From positions 1 through 30,579 of the forward strand of contig DAOPYA010000051.1 of NCBI GenBank assembly GCA_035352635.1: a stretch of DNA of 30,579 nt. Direction: 5' to 3'. The translations under genes were made by a program, and so were the position numbers. Origin of the DNA: Rifleibacterium sp035352635. GTDB taxonomy: Bacteria > Muiribacteriota > Ozemobacteria > Ozemobacterales > Ozemobacteraceae. Below, one piece after another: positions 14,257-22,370 of this stretch. Under the pieces are notes generated by a model. That model was not told where the DNA came from. It made no database searches and worked only from the letters and a program-made list of their open reading frames with translations. The first letter of the stretch is position 1. The number at the start of each line of letters is the position of its first letter.

Positions 14257-15270
14257 ATGTCTGAGTCTCACGAAAATCTGTTAAAGCAATACCTCGCCGA
14301 AAAGGAAGCCGCCACTACGACTGCCGAACTTGAGGCACTCAGAGTCAAATACCTCGGCAAAAAGGGCGAAGTTACCGAACTGCTGAAGGGCCTTGGCAAG
14401 CTCTCGATCGAAGAGCGCAAAACGGCCGGAGCCTCAATCAATGAGCTGAAAAACCATATCCAGGCTTCGCTCGATGAGAGCATGCGCAACCTGGCGCTCA
14501 AGGAACAGGAACAAAAGCTGAATGCCGAGAAGCCAGATCACAGCATGCCCGGGATTTACCCGGCTTCCGGCACATTGCACCCGGTAATTCAGGTCGCCCA
14601 GGAGGTCGCGGACATTTTTCTTTCGATGGGCTTCTTCATGGCTGAAGGGCCTGAAATAGAGGAAGAATATTACAATTTCGAGGCTCTGAACGTTCCCAAA
14701 AATCATCCGGCACGCGATATGCAGGACACGTTTTATCTTGAGTCCGGCCAGGTATTGCGCACCCAGACTTCTCCGGTGCAGATTCGCACCATGGAAGCCC
14801 TCAACCCGCCGCTCAAGATGATCGCGCTTGGCAAAGTTTTTCGCAAAGACAGCGACATAACCCATTCTCCGATGTTCAATCAGATGGAAGGTCTGGTAGT
14901 CGGCGAAAATATCAGCATGAGTGACCTGAAAGGGACACTGGCGATGTTCGTCGAAAACATGTTCGGCAAAAGGCCGTTCCGGTTTCGCCCAAGCTTTTTT
15001 CCTTTCACTGAGCCTTCAGCGGAAATGGATATTCAATGCATCTTCTGCGAAGGCAAGGGTTGCAAAGTTTGCAAGGGCACCGGCTGGATGGAAGTGCTTG
15101 GCTGCGGCATGGTTAACCCCAAGGTTTTCGAGGCCGTCAAATACGACACGGAAAAATATACCGGGTTTGCGTTTGGCATGGGCATTGATCGCATTGCCAT
15201 GCTGCGTTACGGCATCAACGACATCCGCTTGCTTTTCAGCTCCGATATCCGCTTTTTGAGACAATTTTGA
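14257..15270 (+). CDS. pheS: Phenylalanine-tRNA ligase alpha subunit
   Basis: The 337-residue protein has the N-terminal coiled coil (about 1-90) that grips tRNA-Phe, then the class II catalytic core: motif 2 region FNQMEGLVVGENISMSDLKG and motif 3 GMGIDRIAMLRYGINDIRLL near the C-terminus. A four-cysteine cluster (C261, C264, C269, C272; C-x2-C-x4-C-x2-C) is present, as in many bacterial PheS proteins, and may bind zinc. GAAGGAG at 14245-14251 places the start at ATG 14257, not at the upstream frame opening. With pheT it forms the alpha2-beta2 enzyme that charges tRNA-Phe. I see no T-box or Phe-rich leader peptide upstream. Confidence 0.97.
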   Translation: MSESHENLLKQYLAEKEAATTTAELEALRVKYLGKKGEVTELLKGLGKLSIEERKTAGASINELKNHIQASLDESMRNLALKEQEQKLNAEKPDHSMPGIYPASGTLHPVIQVAQEVADIFLSMGFFMAEGPEIEEEYYNFEALNVPKNHPARDMQDTFYLESGQVLRTQTSPVQIRTMEALNPPLKMIALGKVFRKDSDITHSPMFNQMEGLVVGENISMSDLKGTLAMFVENMFGKRPFRFRPSFFPFTEPSAEMDIQCIFCEGKGCKVCKGTGWMEVLGCGMVNPKVFEAVKYDTEKYTGFAFGMGIDRIAMLRYGINDIRLLFSSDIRFLRQF

Positions 15271-15281
15271 GGTAATAACAA

Positions 15282-17660
15282 GTGAAAGTTCTATTAAGCT
15301 GGCTTAAAGACTATATCGATATTAATGAAACTCCCGAGAAAATTGCCGACGCCCTCAATATGACCGGTCTTGAAGTTGAAGAAATCATTCAGCCCGGCAA
15401 AAATCTTAACAATGTCGTGGTTGGCAAAATCTTGAGCCGCGACCCACACCCTGACGCAGAGAAGCTTTCGCTGTGCAGTGTCGATGTGAACCGCGGTCAA
15501 CCGCTGCAGATCGTCTGTGGTGCCAACAATATGAAAGCCGGAGACAAGGTTCCGGTAGCTATGATCGGAGCGAGCCTCCCTTCTGGCTTTGAAATCAGCA
15601 AAGCAAAAATCCGGGGCATCGAATCCTCAGGGATGATGTGCAGCAAGAAAGAACTCGGCATCTCTGAAGAGCACGGTGGGCTGTATATTCTTGATGAAAA
15701 CAGCCAGATTGGCCAGGATATTGTTTCGGCCCTGAGTCTTGATGAGGTGATTTTCGAAATCAGCGTAACCCCGAACCGTGGCGATGCCCTGTCGCATCTT
15801 GGTATCGCCCGCGAACTTTCGGCGATCTTCAATCTGCCGCTGCATCGTGACCCGCTTGGCAACGAAGATGGCGAAGGTTCTGTTTCTGACTCTGTCAGTA
15901 TCGATATTCGCGACCGCGAACTCTGCCCGCGCTACGGCGCCCGGGTCATGCACAATGTCAAGGTGGGCCCTTCCCCTGACTGGATGCGTGAAAGGCTTGA
16001 AAAAGCAGGGATACGTTCGATTAATAACGTCGTTGACGTCACCAATTATCTGATGCTTGACATCGGACACCCGATGCATGCCTTTGATTACAACCTGGTG
16101 GCCGGCAAAAAGGTCATCGTCAGGCAGGCAGGCAAAGATGAACGCCTCGTCACCCTCGACAAGGTTGAGCGCCATCTCGATTCAACCATGCTCGTCATCG
16201 CCGACCAGGAAAAACCGATGGCAATAGCAGGGGTTATGGGCGGTCTAGCCTCATCGGTAACCGACGCTACCACAAGCATTCTTCTTGAAGCCGCTTTTTT
16301 TAACCCTACTACAGTTCGCGTGACTTCGAAACGGCTGGGTCTGATGTCCGACTCTTCTTATCGCTTCGAACGTGGCACCAACATCGACAATGTTCCGATT
16401 GCCCTGAATGAAGCAGTGCGATTGCTGAAAGAAATGACCGGTGGTCAGCCGGTCAAGGGCATTGCTGATGCCTACCCGAAGCCAGAAGTCTTAAGACAGA
16501 TCGCAGTCAGAACCAGAAGAGTCAACAGGGTAATCGGCATTAACCTCAGCCCGGCCCAGATCGAAACACTGCTGCTCCGGCTGAAACTCGACACAAAACG
16601 AGACGGCGAAGACCTGGTGGTCAGTGTACCACCCTACCGTCACGACCTGTCAATCGAAGCCGACATCATTGAAGAAGTTGCCAGAATGTATGGCTACAAC
16701 AATATCCCAACGACCTTGCCGGCGATCACCTCGGTTTTGCAGTTACCCACTCCGCTGCAGAAACTTGAAAAACGCCTGCGCAGCCATCTGGTATCGTGCG
16801 GTTTCAATGAAATCATGACCTACAGTTTTATTCCGACTGCAATCGATGGCTGTTTCACCGAAAAGAAGCCTTTGATGCTGCAGAATCCGCTTTCTGAAGA
16901 TTTGAGCGCCATGCGTACCAGTCTCAAATGGGGCATGTTTGATGCCCTGAAGCGCAACATTCTCAACGATGAATTCAATCTCAGACTTTTCGAAATTGGC
17001 AAAGCCTTTCATCCGGCCGCCGGCGGCATGAGCGAAGAACACGCACGCCTTTGCATCGGGTTTTCAGGCTCTGCCGATCCGAAAAACTGGCGTAAGAGCA
17101 GCGAAACATTTGATCTGTTCACCGTCAAGGGTCTGGTTCAGAATATTGCCGATTTGTTAAAAGTTAAAATTCGCTATGCACAGGGCAGCTGCAGCGTTTT
17201 TCACCCGGCCCTGCAGATGGAATTGATGGTTGGCAAGGCACCGGCCGGAGAATTCGGCCAGGTTCACCCCAATCTGCTCGACAACAAGAAAATGCCGAAA
17301 TGCATCTTTATCGCAGAAATCGACCTGAACCGTTTCGCAGCCGCAATCGAAGGGGCAAGCCGCATGAAGGCGATTCCTGAGTTACCGGCGATTCGTCGCG
17401 ACCTGGCCCTGATAGCACCGGTTAGCGTCGCACATCGGGATATTCTGAAGGTTCTGACCGGCGAAGGCAAAACCCTGATGGAAGACTGTTACCTTTTCGA
17501 TGTCTATCAGGGAAAAGGGATACCCGAGAACTGCCGATCTCTTGCCTTTGCCATGACATTTCGCGACCAGAAAAAAACCCTCACCGACGAAGAGATTCAG
17601 CCGGTAATCGCACGCATGGTCAGCAGGCTTGAAAGTGAACTGGCTGTAAAACTGCGATAA
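15282..17660 (+). CDS. pheT: Phenylalanine-tRNA ligase beta subunit
   Basis: The 792-residue protein has full family length. It begins MKVLLSWLKDYIDI and continues with the EMAP-II-like tRNA-binding domain (about 40-150). The B3/B4 editing region follows (about 210-385, with INNVVDVTNYLMLDIGHPMHAFD split over two motifs), then the B5 domain (about 400-470) and the inactive synthetase-like core. The C-terminal ferredoxin-like anticodon-binding domain (about 700-792) has PAIRRDLALIAP and FRDQKKTLTDEEI. The start is GTG at 15282, with GAGG at 15269-15272 about 9 bp upstream and overlapping the pheS stop, so the two subunits are likely translated together. Confidence 0.97.
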   Translation: MKVLLSWLKDYIDINETPEKIADALNMTGLEVEEIIQPGKNLNNVVVGKILSRDPHPDAEKLSLCSVDVNRGQPLQIVCGANNMKAGDKVPVAMIGASLPSGFEISKAKIRGIESSGMMCSKKELGISEEHGGLYILDENSQIGQDIVSALSLDEVIFEISVTPNRGDALSHLGIARELSAIFNLPLHRDPLGNEDGEGSVSDSVSIDIRDRELCPRYGARVMHNVKVGPSPDWMRERLEKAGIRSINNVVDVTNYLMLDIGHPMHAFDYNLVAGKKVIVRQAGKDERLVTLDKVERHLDSTMLVIADQEKPMAIAGVMGGLASSVTDATTSILLEAAFFNPTTVRVTSKRLGLMSDSSYRFERGTNIDNVPIALNEAVRLLKEMTGGQPVKGIADAYPKPEVLRQIAVRTRRVNRVIGINLSPAQIETLLLRLKLDTKRDGEDLVVSVPPYRHDLSIEADIIEEVARMYGYNNIPTTLPAITSVLQLPTPLQKLEKRLRSHLVSCGFNEIMTYSFIPTAIDGCFTEKKPLMLQNPLSEDLSAMRTSLKWGMFDALKRNILNDEFNLRLFEIGKAFHPAAGGMSEEHARLCIGFSGSADPKNWRKSSETFDLFTVKGLVQNIADLLKVKIRYAQGSCSVFHPALQMELMVGKAPAGEFGQVHPNLLDNKKMPKCIFIAEIDLNRFAAAIEGASRMKAIPELPAIRRDLALIAPVSVAHRDILKVLTGEGKTLMEDCYLFDVYQGKGIPENCRSLAFAMTFRDQKKTLTDEEIQPVIARMVSRLESELAVKLR

Positions 17661-17675
17661 ACAAGGGAACATAGC

Positions 17676-18002
17676 ATGTCAGTATTGTATTCATTGATAT
17701 CATCTCAGGAGTATGCCGAGGTTTTCACCCTTATTCTTCTGGCGCTCTTTTGCCTGGCCTATGGCTGGTTTATCTGGACAACCGCGGTTAAGCTCGGAAC
17801 CAAAATGAGCAACTTCGAGCTTGTTCAGTTAGCCGCCATGGGCAGTGTTGTTTTTCTATGCGGCGTGACCATTCTCGGCAAAATAATTTCGCCTGAGGGT
17901 TCTGACATGATACTTGATGCGCTAGGTCTCGATACAGTTCTTTACTATCTCACCACGAGGTTCCAGGTGATTGCTCTGACCATACTTCGTGGTCTGATGT
18001 AA
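17676..18002 (+). CDS. Small two-helix membrane protein, function unknown
   Basis: The 108-residue protein has two membrane helices (about 16-35 and 49-71) and a C-terminal amphipathic segment (about 80-108). AAGGGA precedes the ATG at a good distance, and the gene starts 15 bp after pheT, so it is probably co-transcribed with pheS-pheT. I do not recognise a family. Association with pheT could be simple hitch-hiking. It converges on the minus-strand gene ending at 18017 with only 14 bp between, and no terminator is visible there. Confidence 0.75.
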   Translation: MSVLYSLISSQEYAEVFTLILLALFCLAYGWFIWTTAVKLGTKMSNFELVQLAAMGSVVFLCGVTILGKIISPEGSDMILDALGLDTVLYYLTTRFQVIALTILRGLM

Positions 18003-18016
18003 TCATTGCCAACAAT

Positions 18017-19642
18017 TCATCTCAGCCTTGGTGGAAACATGGCTTCCTGAGTCTTTCGATCCCAGACGGCGTCCTGGATCGAAAGATTGGTTGCTTTGAA
18101 TTCCATCAGGGCTCTGGCGCATTGTTCATCCCAGTATTTTGGTGCGCTGTCGGTTCTCAAAAATCCCAACGTTTTCAATCGGTTAACAGCTATCTGAAAA
18201 TGCAGGGCATTGCTAAAATCAAGCGTTACCCCTGACTCAAGAATTTTGCCTTCATAATCAGGTTCTTTTCTCCAGGAATTAAGAATATCCATTGCATCGA
18301 GCTGCAGATTGATACTGTGTATCTGAAGATCCCAGAAAACTTTTTCACGATCTTCGTTGCTGTATTCATAAAACTCGCAACGGCTGCGCCAGTCTTTTTC
18401 GAGTTCTTCGAGCAGTATGGCCTCAGATTTAGAGAGTGACTGAGCCTTCAGATGTGCAAGCCTTTCCTTCTGAAAAATAGCGTGGCGCACTTCGGGAAGG
18501 GTCAGTCTGCGGGAATGCGGCCTGAGGGGTGGCTTAAATTCAAGCAAACCGCTGCGGCTTTTGATCGGAGGCTGAGAAATGACGACCTGAGGGACGGGCT
18601 CAGGCTCAGGGGGCTTTTCGGCAGGTTTAATGCCGGCTTTAACTGCCTGCAGAATTTCTTTGCGTGTTGCTTCGAGATTTAATTTTCTTTTAACATCCGA
18701 TTCGGTTTGCAAAATTCCAACACAAGCAATCACAATCAAAATTACCACAACCACCAGCATTACCGAAGAATTACCTGGCTTAACAATCTTGCTGGCCGCG
18801 TTGTTTCTCAATTGCAACAGATAATCACGTTCAAAGGTTTCATTAACCAGGGGCAATGCCTTGTCAGCCCAGAAGAGAATAGCGTTTTCATCACCGGCAA
18901 TGCAGGCTTCATCAATGTTTTTCCAGCAATGATTGCGTTGAAAAAATGCCTGGTTGCGTGCCAGTTCACCCAGCAACCAGCCCGCCGGCCGCGAGGTTTT
19001 TACGGTTTCGAGAGCTTTGAGAATAAGATAGGACTGGTTAAAGCCACTGACAGTGTTATTCATCTTTACAGCCAGCTGAAGCATCAGTTCCCAGGGGGCA
19101 TCGCGTGCCGAAGTATCCTGCAGAACAGCGGCGATGTCAGCAAAACTTCGAAAAAGCTCGCCGGCCCGACCGGGGCCTTCCCGGCAAAAGGAGCCAGAGG
19201 CTATTTCTGCTGCCAGCAATGGCAGATTGATGCTTGCCTTTCGAAATTGTTCCTCAAACAGAGTCAACGCCATCAGAGGCTTCTCGGGGGCTGCTTTCAG
19301 GCGCAAAGCTTCTCGGGCACTCTGGAGCAGAAGGGTGTCTGGATTTTCGCTGAGCCGTGCTTTTGGGGGCCTGGGAAAATAGAAATGAGGGAAGGTAATG
19401 ATAGTTTGCGCCAGCAGATTTTCAGCTTCGACTGAGCGGTTATTTTTTTCGAGGAAAGCGTGGAGGCTCAGAAGTCCATTAAAGATCTTCTTTGCCTCGT
19501 CAGGGTTCGGTTCAAGTTCAATTGCTTCCAATTCGGCAATGCTTTTAAACAAAGCAGAATAGAGCTCATGAACATCTGGAGACTGGTAGATATCCTGCAA
19601 AGCCTTGCTTATAATTTCGTAAGGTTGGTCACGATAACCCAT
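18017..19642 (-). CDS. Single-pass membrane protein with helical N-terminus and PG-binding-like C-terminus
   Basis: This 541-residue protein has a large all-helical N-terminal half (about 1-285, TPR-like in character), one membrane helix (about 293-311), a Pro-rich linker (about 340-375), a charged helical segment (about 380-460) and a C-terminal domain (about 480-535). That last domain reads L-K-x-L-G-F-L-(x7)-W-D-(x5)-A-L-x-x-F-K-(x10)-W-D-x-x-T-Q-E-A-M. This follows the spacing of the peptidoglycan-binding-like three-helix fold (LGY...D...A...F...T...AL). The match is by eye and tentative. There is no signal peptide, so the N-half is probably cytoplasmic and the C-half periplasmic, linking a cytosolic scaffold to the wall. 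AGGA lies 7 bp before the ATG. It is transcribed alone, divergent from the VIT-vWA gene. Confidence 0.75.
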   Translation of the reverse strand: MGYRDQPYEIISKALQDIYQSPDVHELYSALFKSIAELEAIELEPNPDEAKKIFNGLLSLHAFLEKNNRSVEAENLLAQTIITFPHFYFPRPPKARLSENPDTLLLQSAREALRLKAAPEKPLMALTLFEEQFRKASINLPLLAAEIASGSFCREGPGRAGELFRSFADIAAVLQDTSARDAPWELMLQLAVKMNNTVSGFNQSYLILKALETVKTSRPAGWLLGELARNQAFFQRNHCWKNIDEACIAGDENAILFWADKALPLVNETFERDYLLQLRNNAASKIVKPGNSSVMLVVVVILIVIACVGILQTESDVKRKLNLEATRKEILQAVKAGIKPAEKPPEPEPVPQVVISQPPIKSRSGLLEFKPPLRPHSRRLTLPEVRHAIFQKERLAHLKAQSLSKSEAILLEELEKDWRSRCEFYEYSNEDREKVFWDLQIHSINLQLDAMDILNSWRKEPDYEGKILESGVTLDFSNALHFQIAVNRLKTLGFLRTDSAPKYWDEQCARALMEFKATNLSIQDAVWDRKTQEAMFPPRLR

Positions 19643-19956
19643 TTTTTATCCTGAGAACATGTTTATTTTTTTGAACAGCGGCTCGCAAACCCGATTTTAT
19701 TGAGGCTGCGTTTAACTTGATTTTATCGAATACTTAAAGCCCGTCACCATCTTAAAACTGTTTATCGTCAGTCGGCAAGAGATTATTGAATCCTTGAGAA
19801 ACAAAGTTCAATGGGTTTAACGGTTGGGTCTGTCTGTCAGCCGGGTAGCATTTCATGGAGTTAACAATAATTATTTTCGAGCATGCAAAGCGCTTTTTTT
19901 AAATCCGGTTTTGTGTTATGCCGTTAGAAGTTTCATGAACCATTACGGGAGGAAAC
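19643..19956. other. 314-bp divergent intergenic region
   Basis: This gap must hold promoters for both the minus-strand gene (start 19642) and the VIT-vWA gene (start 19957). I see only weak boxes: on the plus strand TTGGGT (19824-19829), 16 bp, TAGCAT (19846-19851), and a 10-bp palindrome AAAGCGCTTT at 19887-19896 followed by T and A runs, which could be an operator. There is no open frame, RNA gene or strong hairpin. GGGAGG about 7 bp before 19957 is the Shine-Dalgarno of the downstream gene. Confidence 0.4.
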
Positions 19957-22239
19957 ATGAAAAAGCTTTTTAGACTTGTGCTCTTTGTTGCTTTTTGTCT
20001 GTCTTTGTTTGCCAGCGCAGCTTTTGCTGATGGCATGATATTTCCGGTTGACCCAGAAGAACCTAACCCCAGGTTCATTATCAGGCCGCAACCCGCGCCA
20101 GTTGGTAATTTTACCGTGCCGCTCTCGGTTACCAAACACCACGTAAAAATCGCCATTAACAATCTGGCGGCCACCACCCAGGTCGATCAGAAATTTTATA
20201 ATCATGATAACCGCGTCATTGAAGGGCTTTATATCTTCCCACTGCCCCTTAGCGCATCAATAAGCGATTTTGCCATGGATGTCGAAGGGAAAATGACAAA
20301 GGGCGAGTTGCTTGATGCTGACAAAGCCCGAAAAATTTATGAAGACATTGTTAGACAGATGCGCGACCCCGGCCTGCTTGAATACATGGGGCAAGGCGTT
20401 TTCAAAACCCGAATTTACCCGATCAACCCGCTGAGCGAAAAGAGCGTCAAGCTCGGCTATCAGGAAGCTTTAAAAATGGAAGCCGGCCTGGTTCGCTATG
20501 TTTACCCGCTCAACATCGAAAAATACACCCAGGATGACATGAAGGACGTGGCTATTGAAGCCCACATCAAGTCTGATCTGCCGATCGCATCGGTTTATTC
20601 ACCGACCCATAAAATTTCCGTCAGCCGCAAGAATGATCGGGAAGCTGTGGTCGGCTTTGAAGCCGACAAAATCAGACCAGATAAAGACTTTGTTCTTTAT
20701 TACTCAGTGGCAAAAAAAGATATTGCCATCACTTCGCTCTGCCATCGCCCCGACCCATCTGAAGACGGCATTTTCATGTTAATGCTGGCGCCGGCACTGA
20801 AAGATCAGGAAACCAGAATTCCAGCCATTGATGTTGCTCTGGCTATAGATACTTCAGGCAGTATGGCCGGCAAAAAGATCGAGCAGGCACACAAAGCCCT
20901 TGAGTTCTGCATAAATTCACTCTCAGAAGGCAGCAATTTTCTGCTGTGCAATTTTTCTACTGAGGCTGAGGCCTATAAAAGCGGTTTAACCAGACTGTCT
21001 GCCGAAACCCGCGAAGGGGCACTCAGTCATATCAAAGACCTCGAGGCCATGGGCGGCACCAACATTTCAGAAGCTCTCGAAATGTCGATCAGCGCGTTGA
21101 ATAAAAGTGAATCAAAAAATCCAAAATTCATCGTCTTTATAACTGATGGCAAGCCGACAGCCGGGCAGACTGACCCTGAAGAAATCCTGAAGATTGCTGC
21201 CGGCAAAAATACTGCGGGCATTCGCATTTTTACTTTTGGGGTTGGCGATCAGCTGAATGCCGAGTTGATTGATAACCTGGCCGAACAGAACGGCGGGGTT
21301 TCTGATTACGTTTCTGAAGAAGAAGACCTGGAAATTAAAGTCTCTTCGCTGTTTGCAAAGCTGACTTACCCAGTGCTTTCAGACGTTGGTCTGCAGTTTA
21401 GCAATGTTGAAACCGCTCAGATTTACCCAAGAAAAATGACCGATGTTTTTAAAGACAGCAACATTCTGGTTCTCGGGCGCTACAGCAAGCCTGGCTCGGC
21501 GTTGATAACCCTGACCGGCAGCATCAGGGGTACGCCGGTTAAAATGGAGTTTGAAGCTGATTTTCCGGCTCGTGAGAACGAAAATGCCTTTGTTGCAAAA
21601 ATCTGGGCCACCCGCAAAATCGGGTTTCTGCTCGACCAGATCAGAAAAAATGGCGCAGATGAAGAATTAAAGAATGAAATCATCACCCTGGCCAAACGCT
21701 ATGGGATTCTTACCCCATACACATCTTATCTGGTTCTTGAAGACAACGACCAGCACGGGCCGAACCTTCGCCAGACGATGATACCTGATTCGATGCCATC
21801 AGCAGCCTTTGAAGAAGGCAAAGCAAAATTCTCGATGGAACGCCTGCAGGACCTGTCAGACGGGGCAGACGCGGTTGGTGCTTCCCGCGAGATGAATTCG
21901 TTAAAAGCTGCTGCGGCCCCACAAAGCATGGCCCGACCTTCATGGCAGAATGAATCAAAGGGCAGCGGCAGTTCTGCAACTCTTAAAGCCCCCGATCAGA
22001 AGGAAATAGATGCCAAAACTTTTTATCTGATTGATGGTTGCTGGGTTGACAGTGAAATCAAAGGCAATAAAGACAGAATCGTCGTCAAAGCCTGGTCAGA
22101 AGCATACTTCAAGCTTTGCCGCCAACACCCTGAACTGGCACGCTATTTTTCGGCCGGCGAAAAGGTCGCGGTGAAATTCTCGGGCAAAGTGATCGAAGTC
22201 AGCCCTGATCGTGGTGAAGAAACCAGCGTCGATCTGTAA
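19957..22239 (+). CDS. Secreted VIT and von Willebrand factor A domain protein
   Basis: The 760-residue protein starts with a signal peptide (1-24, AFA before DG). A VIT domain (about 50-175) contains VDQKFYNHDNRVIEGLYIFPLP and the FKTRIYPI-type end. The vWA domain (about 290-470) has an intact MIDAS: D298-T-S-G-S302, T368 in MGGTN and D397 in FITDGKP, so it should bind a divalent metal and a ligand. A beta-rich region follows (about 480-570). The C-terminal module (about 685-755) contains FYLIDGCWVDSE and a run resembling the last domain of similar bacterial VIT-vWA proteins. VIT-vWA proteins resemble the heavy chains of inter-alpha-trypsin inhibitor; their bacterial role is poorly known, with adhesion or envelope interactions suggested. 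GGGAGGAAAC precedes the ATG. It is monocistronic, with a terminator at 22257. Confidence 0.88.
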   Translation: MKKLFRLVLFVAFCLSLFASAAFADGMIFPVDPEEPNPRFIIRPQPAPVGNFTVPLSVTKHHVKIAINNLAATTQVDQKFYNHDNRVIEGLYIFPLPLSASISDFAMDVEGKMTKGELLDADKARKIYEDIVRQMRDPGLLEYMGQGVFKTRIYPINPLSEKSVKLGYQEALKMEAGLVRYVYPLNIEKYTQDDMKDVAIEAHIKSDLPIASVYSPTHKISVSRKNDREAVVGFEADKIRPDKDFVLYYSVAKKDIAITSLCHRPDPSEDGIFMLMLAPALKDQETRIPAIDVALAIDTSGSMAGKKIEQAHKALEFCINSLSEGSNFLLCNFSTEAEAYKSGLTRLSAETREGALSHIKDLEAMGGTNISEALEMSISALNKSESKNPKFIVFITDGKPTAGQTDPEEILKIAAGKNTAGIRIFTFGVGDQLNAELIDNLAEQNGGVSDYVSEEEDLEIKVSSLFAKLTYPVLSDVGLQFSNVETAQIYPRKMTDVFKDSNILVLGRYSKPGSALITLTGSIRGTPVKMEFEADFPARENENAFVAKIWATRKIGFLLDQIRKNGADEELKNEIITLAKRYGILTPYTSYLVLEDNDQHGPNLRQTMIPDSMPSAAFEEGKAKFSMERLQDLSDGADAVGASREMNSLKAAAAPQSMARPSWQNESKGSGSSATLKAPDQKEIDAKTFYLIDGCWVDSEIKGNKDRIVVKAWSEAYFKLCRQHPELARYFSAGEKVAVKFSGKVIEVSPDRGEETSVDL

Positions 22240-22256
22240 TAGCGCAGTCACCGTAG

Positions 22257-22290
22257 ACGCAGAGGCCCGGCAATGGGTCTCTGCGTTTTT
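22257..22290 (+). terminator. Intrinsic terminator after the VIT-vWA gene
   Basis: ACGCAGAGGCCC (22257-22268) and GGGTCTCTGCGT (22275-22286) pair over 12 bp with one G-T, with a 6-nt loop and a T-run. The wording (GACGCAGAG / CTCTGCGT, then TTTCTCTGTGC at about 22302) resembles the 'CGCAGAGACGCAGAG' type of dispersed intergenic repeat, so the terminator may derive from one. Confidence 0.85.
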
Positions 22291-22328
22291 ATTTGTCAAT
22301 GTTTCTCTGTGCTTTTTCTGGTTGGTTG

Positions 22329-22337
22329 TGGTATTAT
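22329..22337 (+). promoter_or_regulatory. Extended -10 promoter for the nucleoside transporter
   Basis: TGG followed by TATTAT (22332-22337) forms an extended -10. No convincing -35 is found at the expected position. It lies about 34 bp before the ATG at 22371, after the terminator. Confidence 0.45.
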
Positions 22338-22370
22338 TCTGGCCAATTAGAATCATGAGGAGCGCAAGGA

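Noticed and set aside
15627..16175. Minus-strand frame of 182 codons
   Set aside because: It lies inside pheT on the opposite strand with no supporting signals.
18707..19435. Plus-strand frame of 242 codons
   Set aside because: It is wholly antisense to the 541-residue gene, lacks a Shine-Dalgarno, and its translation has no domain pattern; the minus-strand frame has the membrane helix and a ribosome site.
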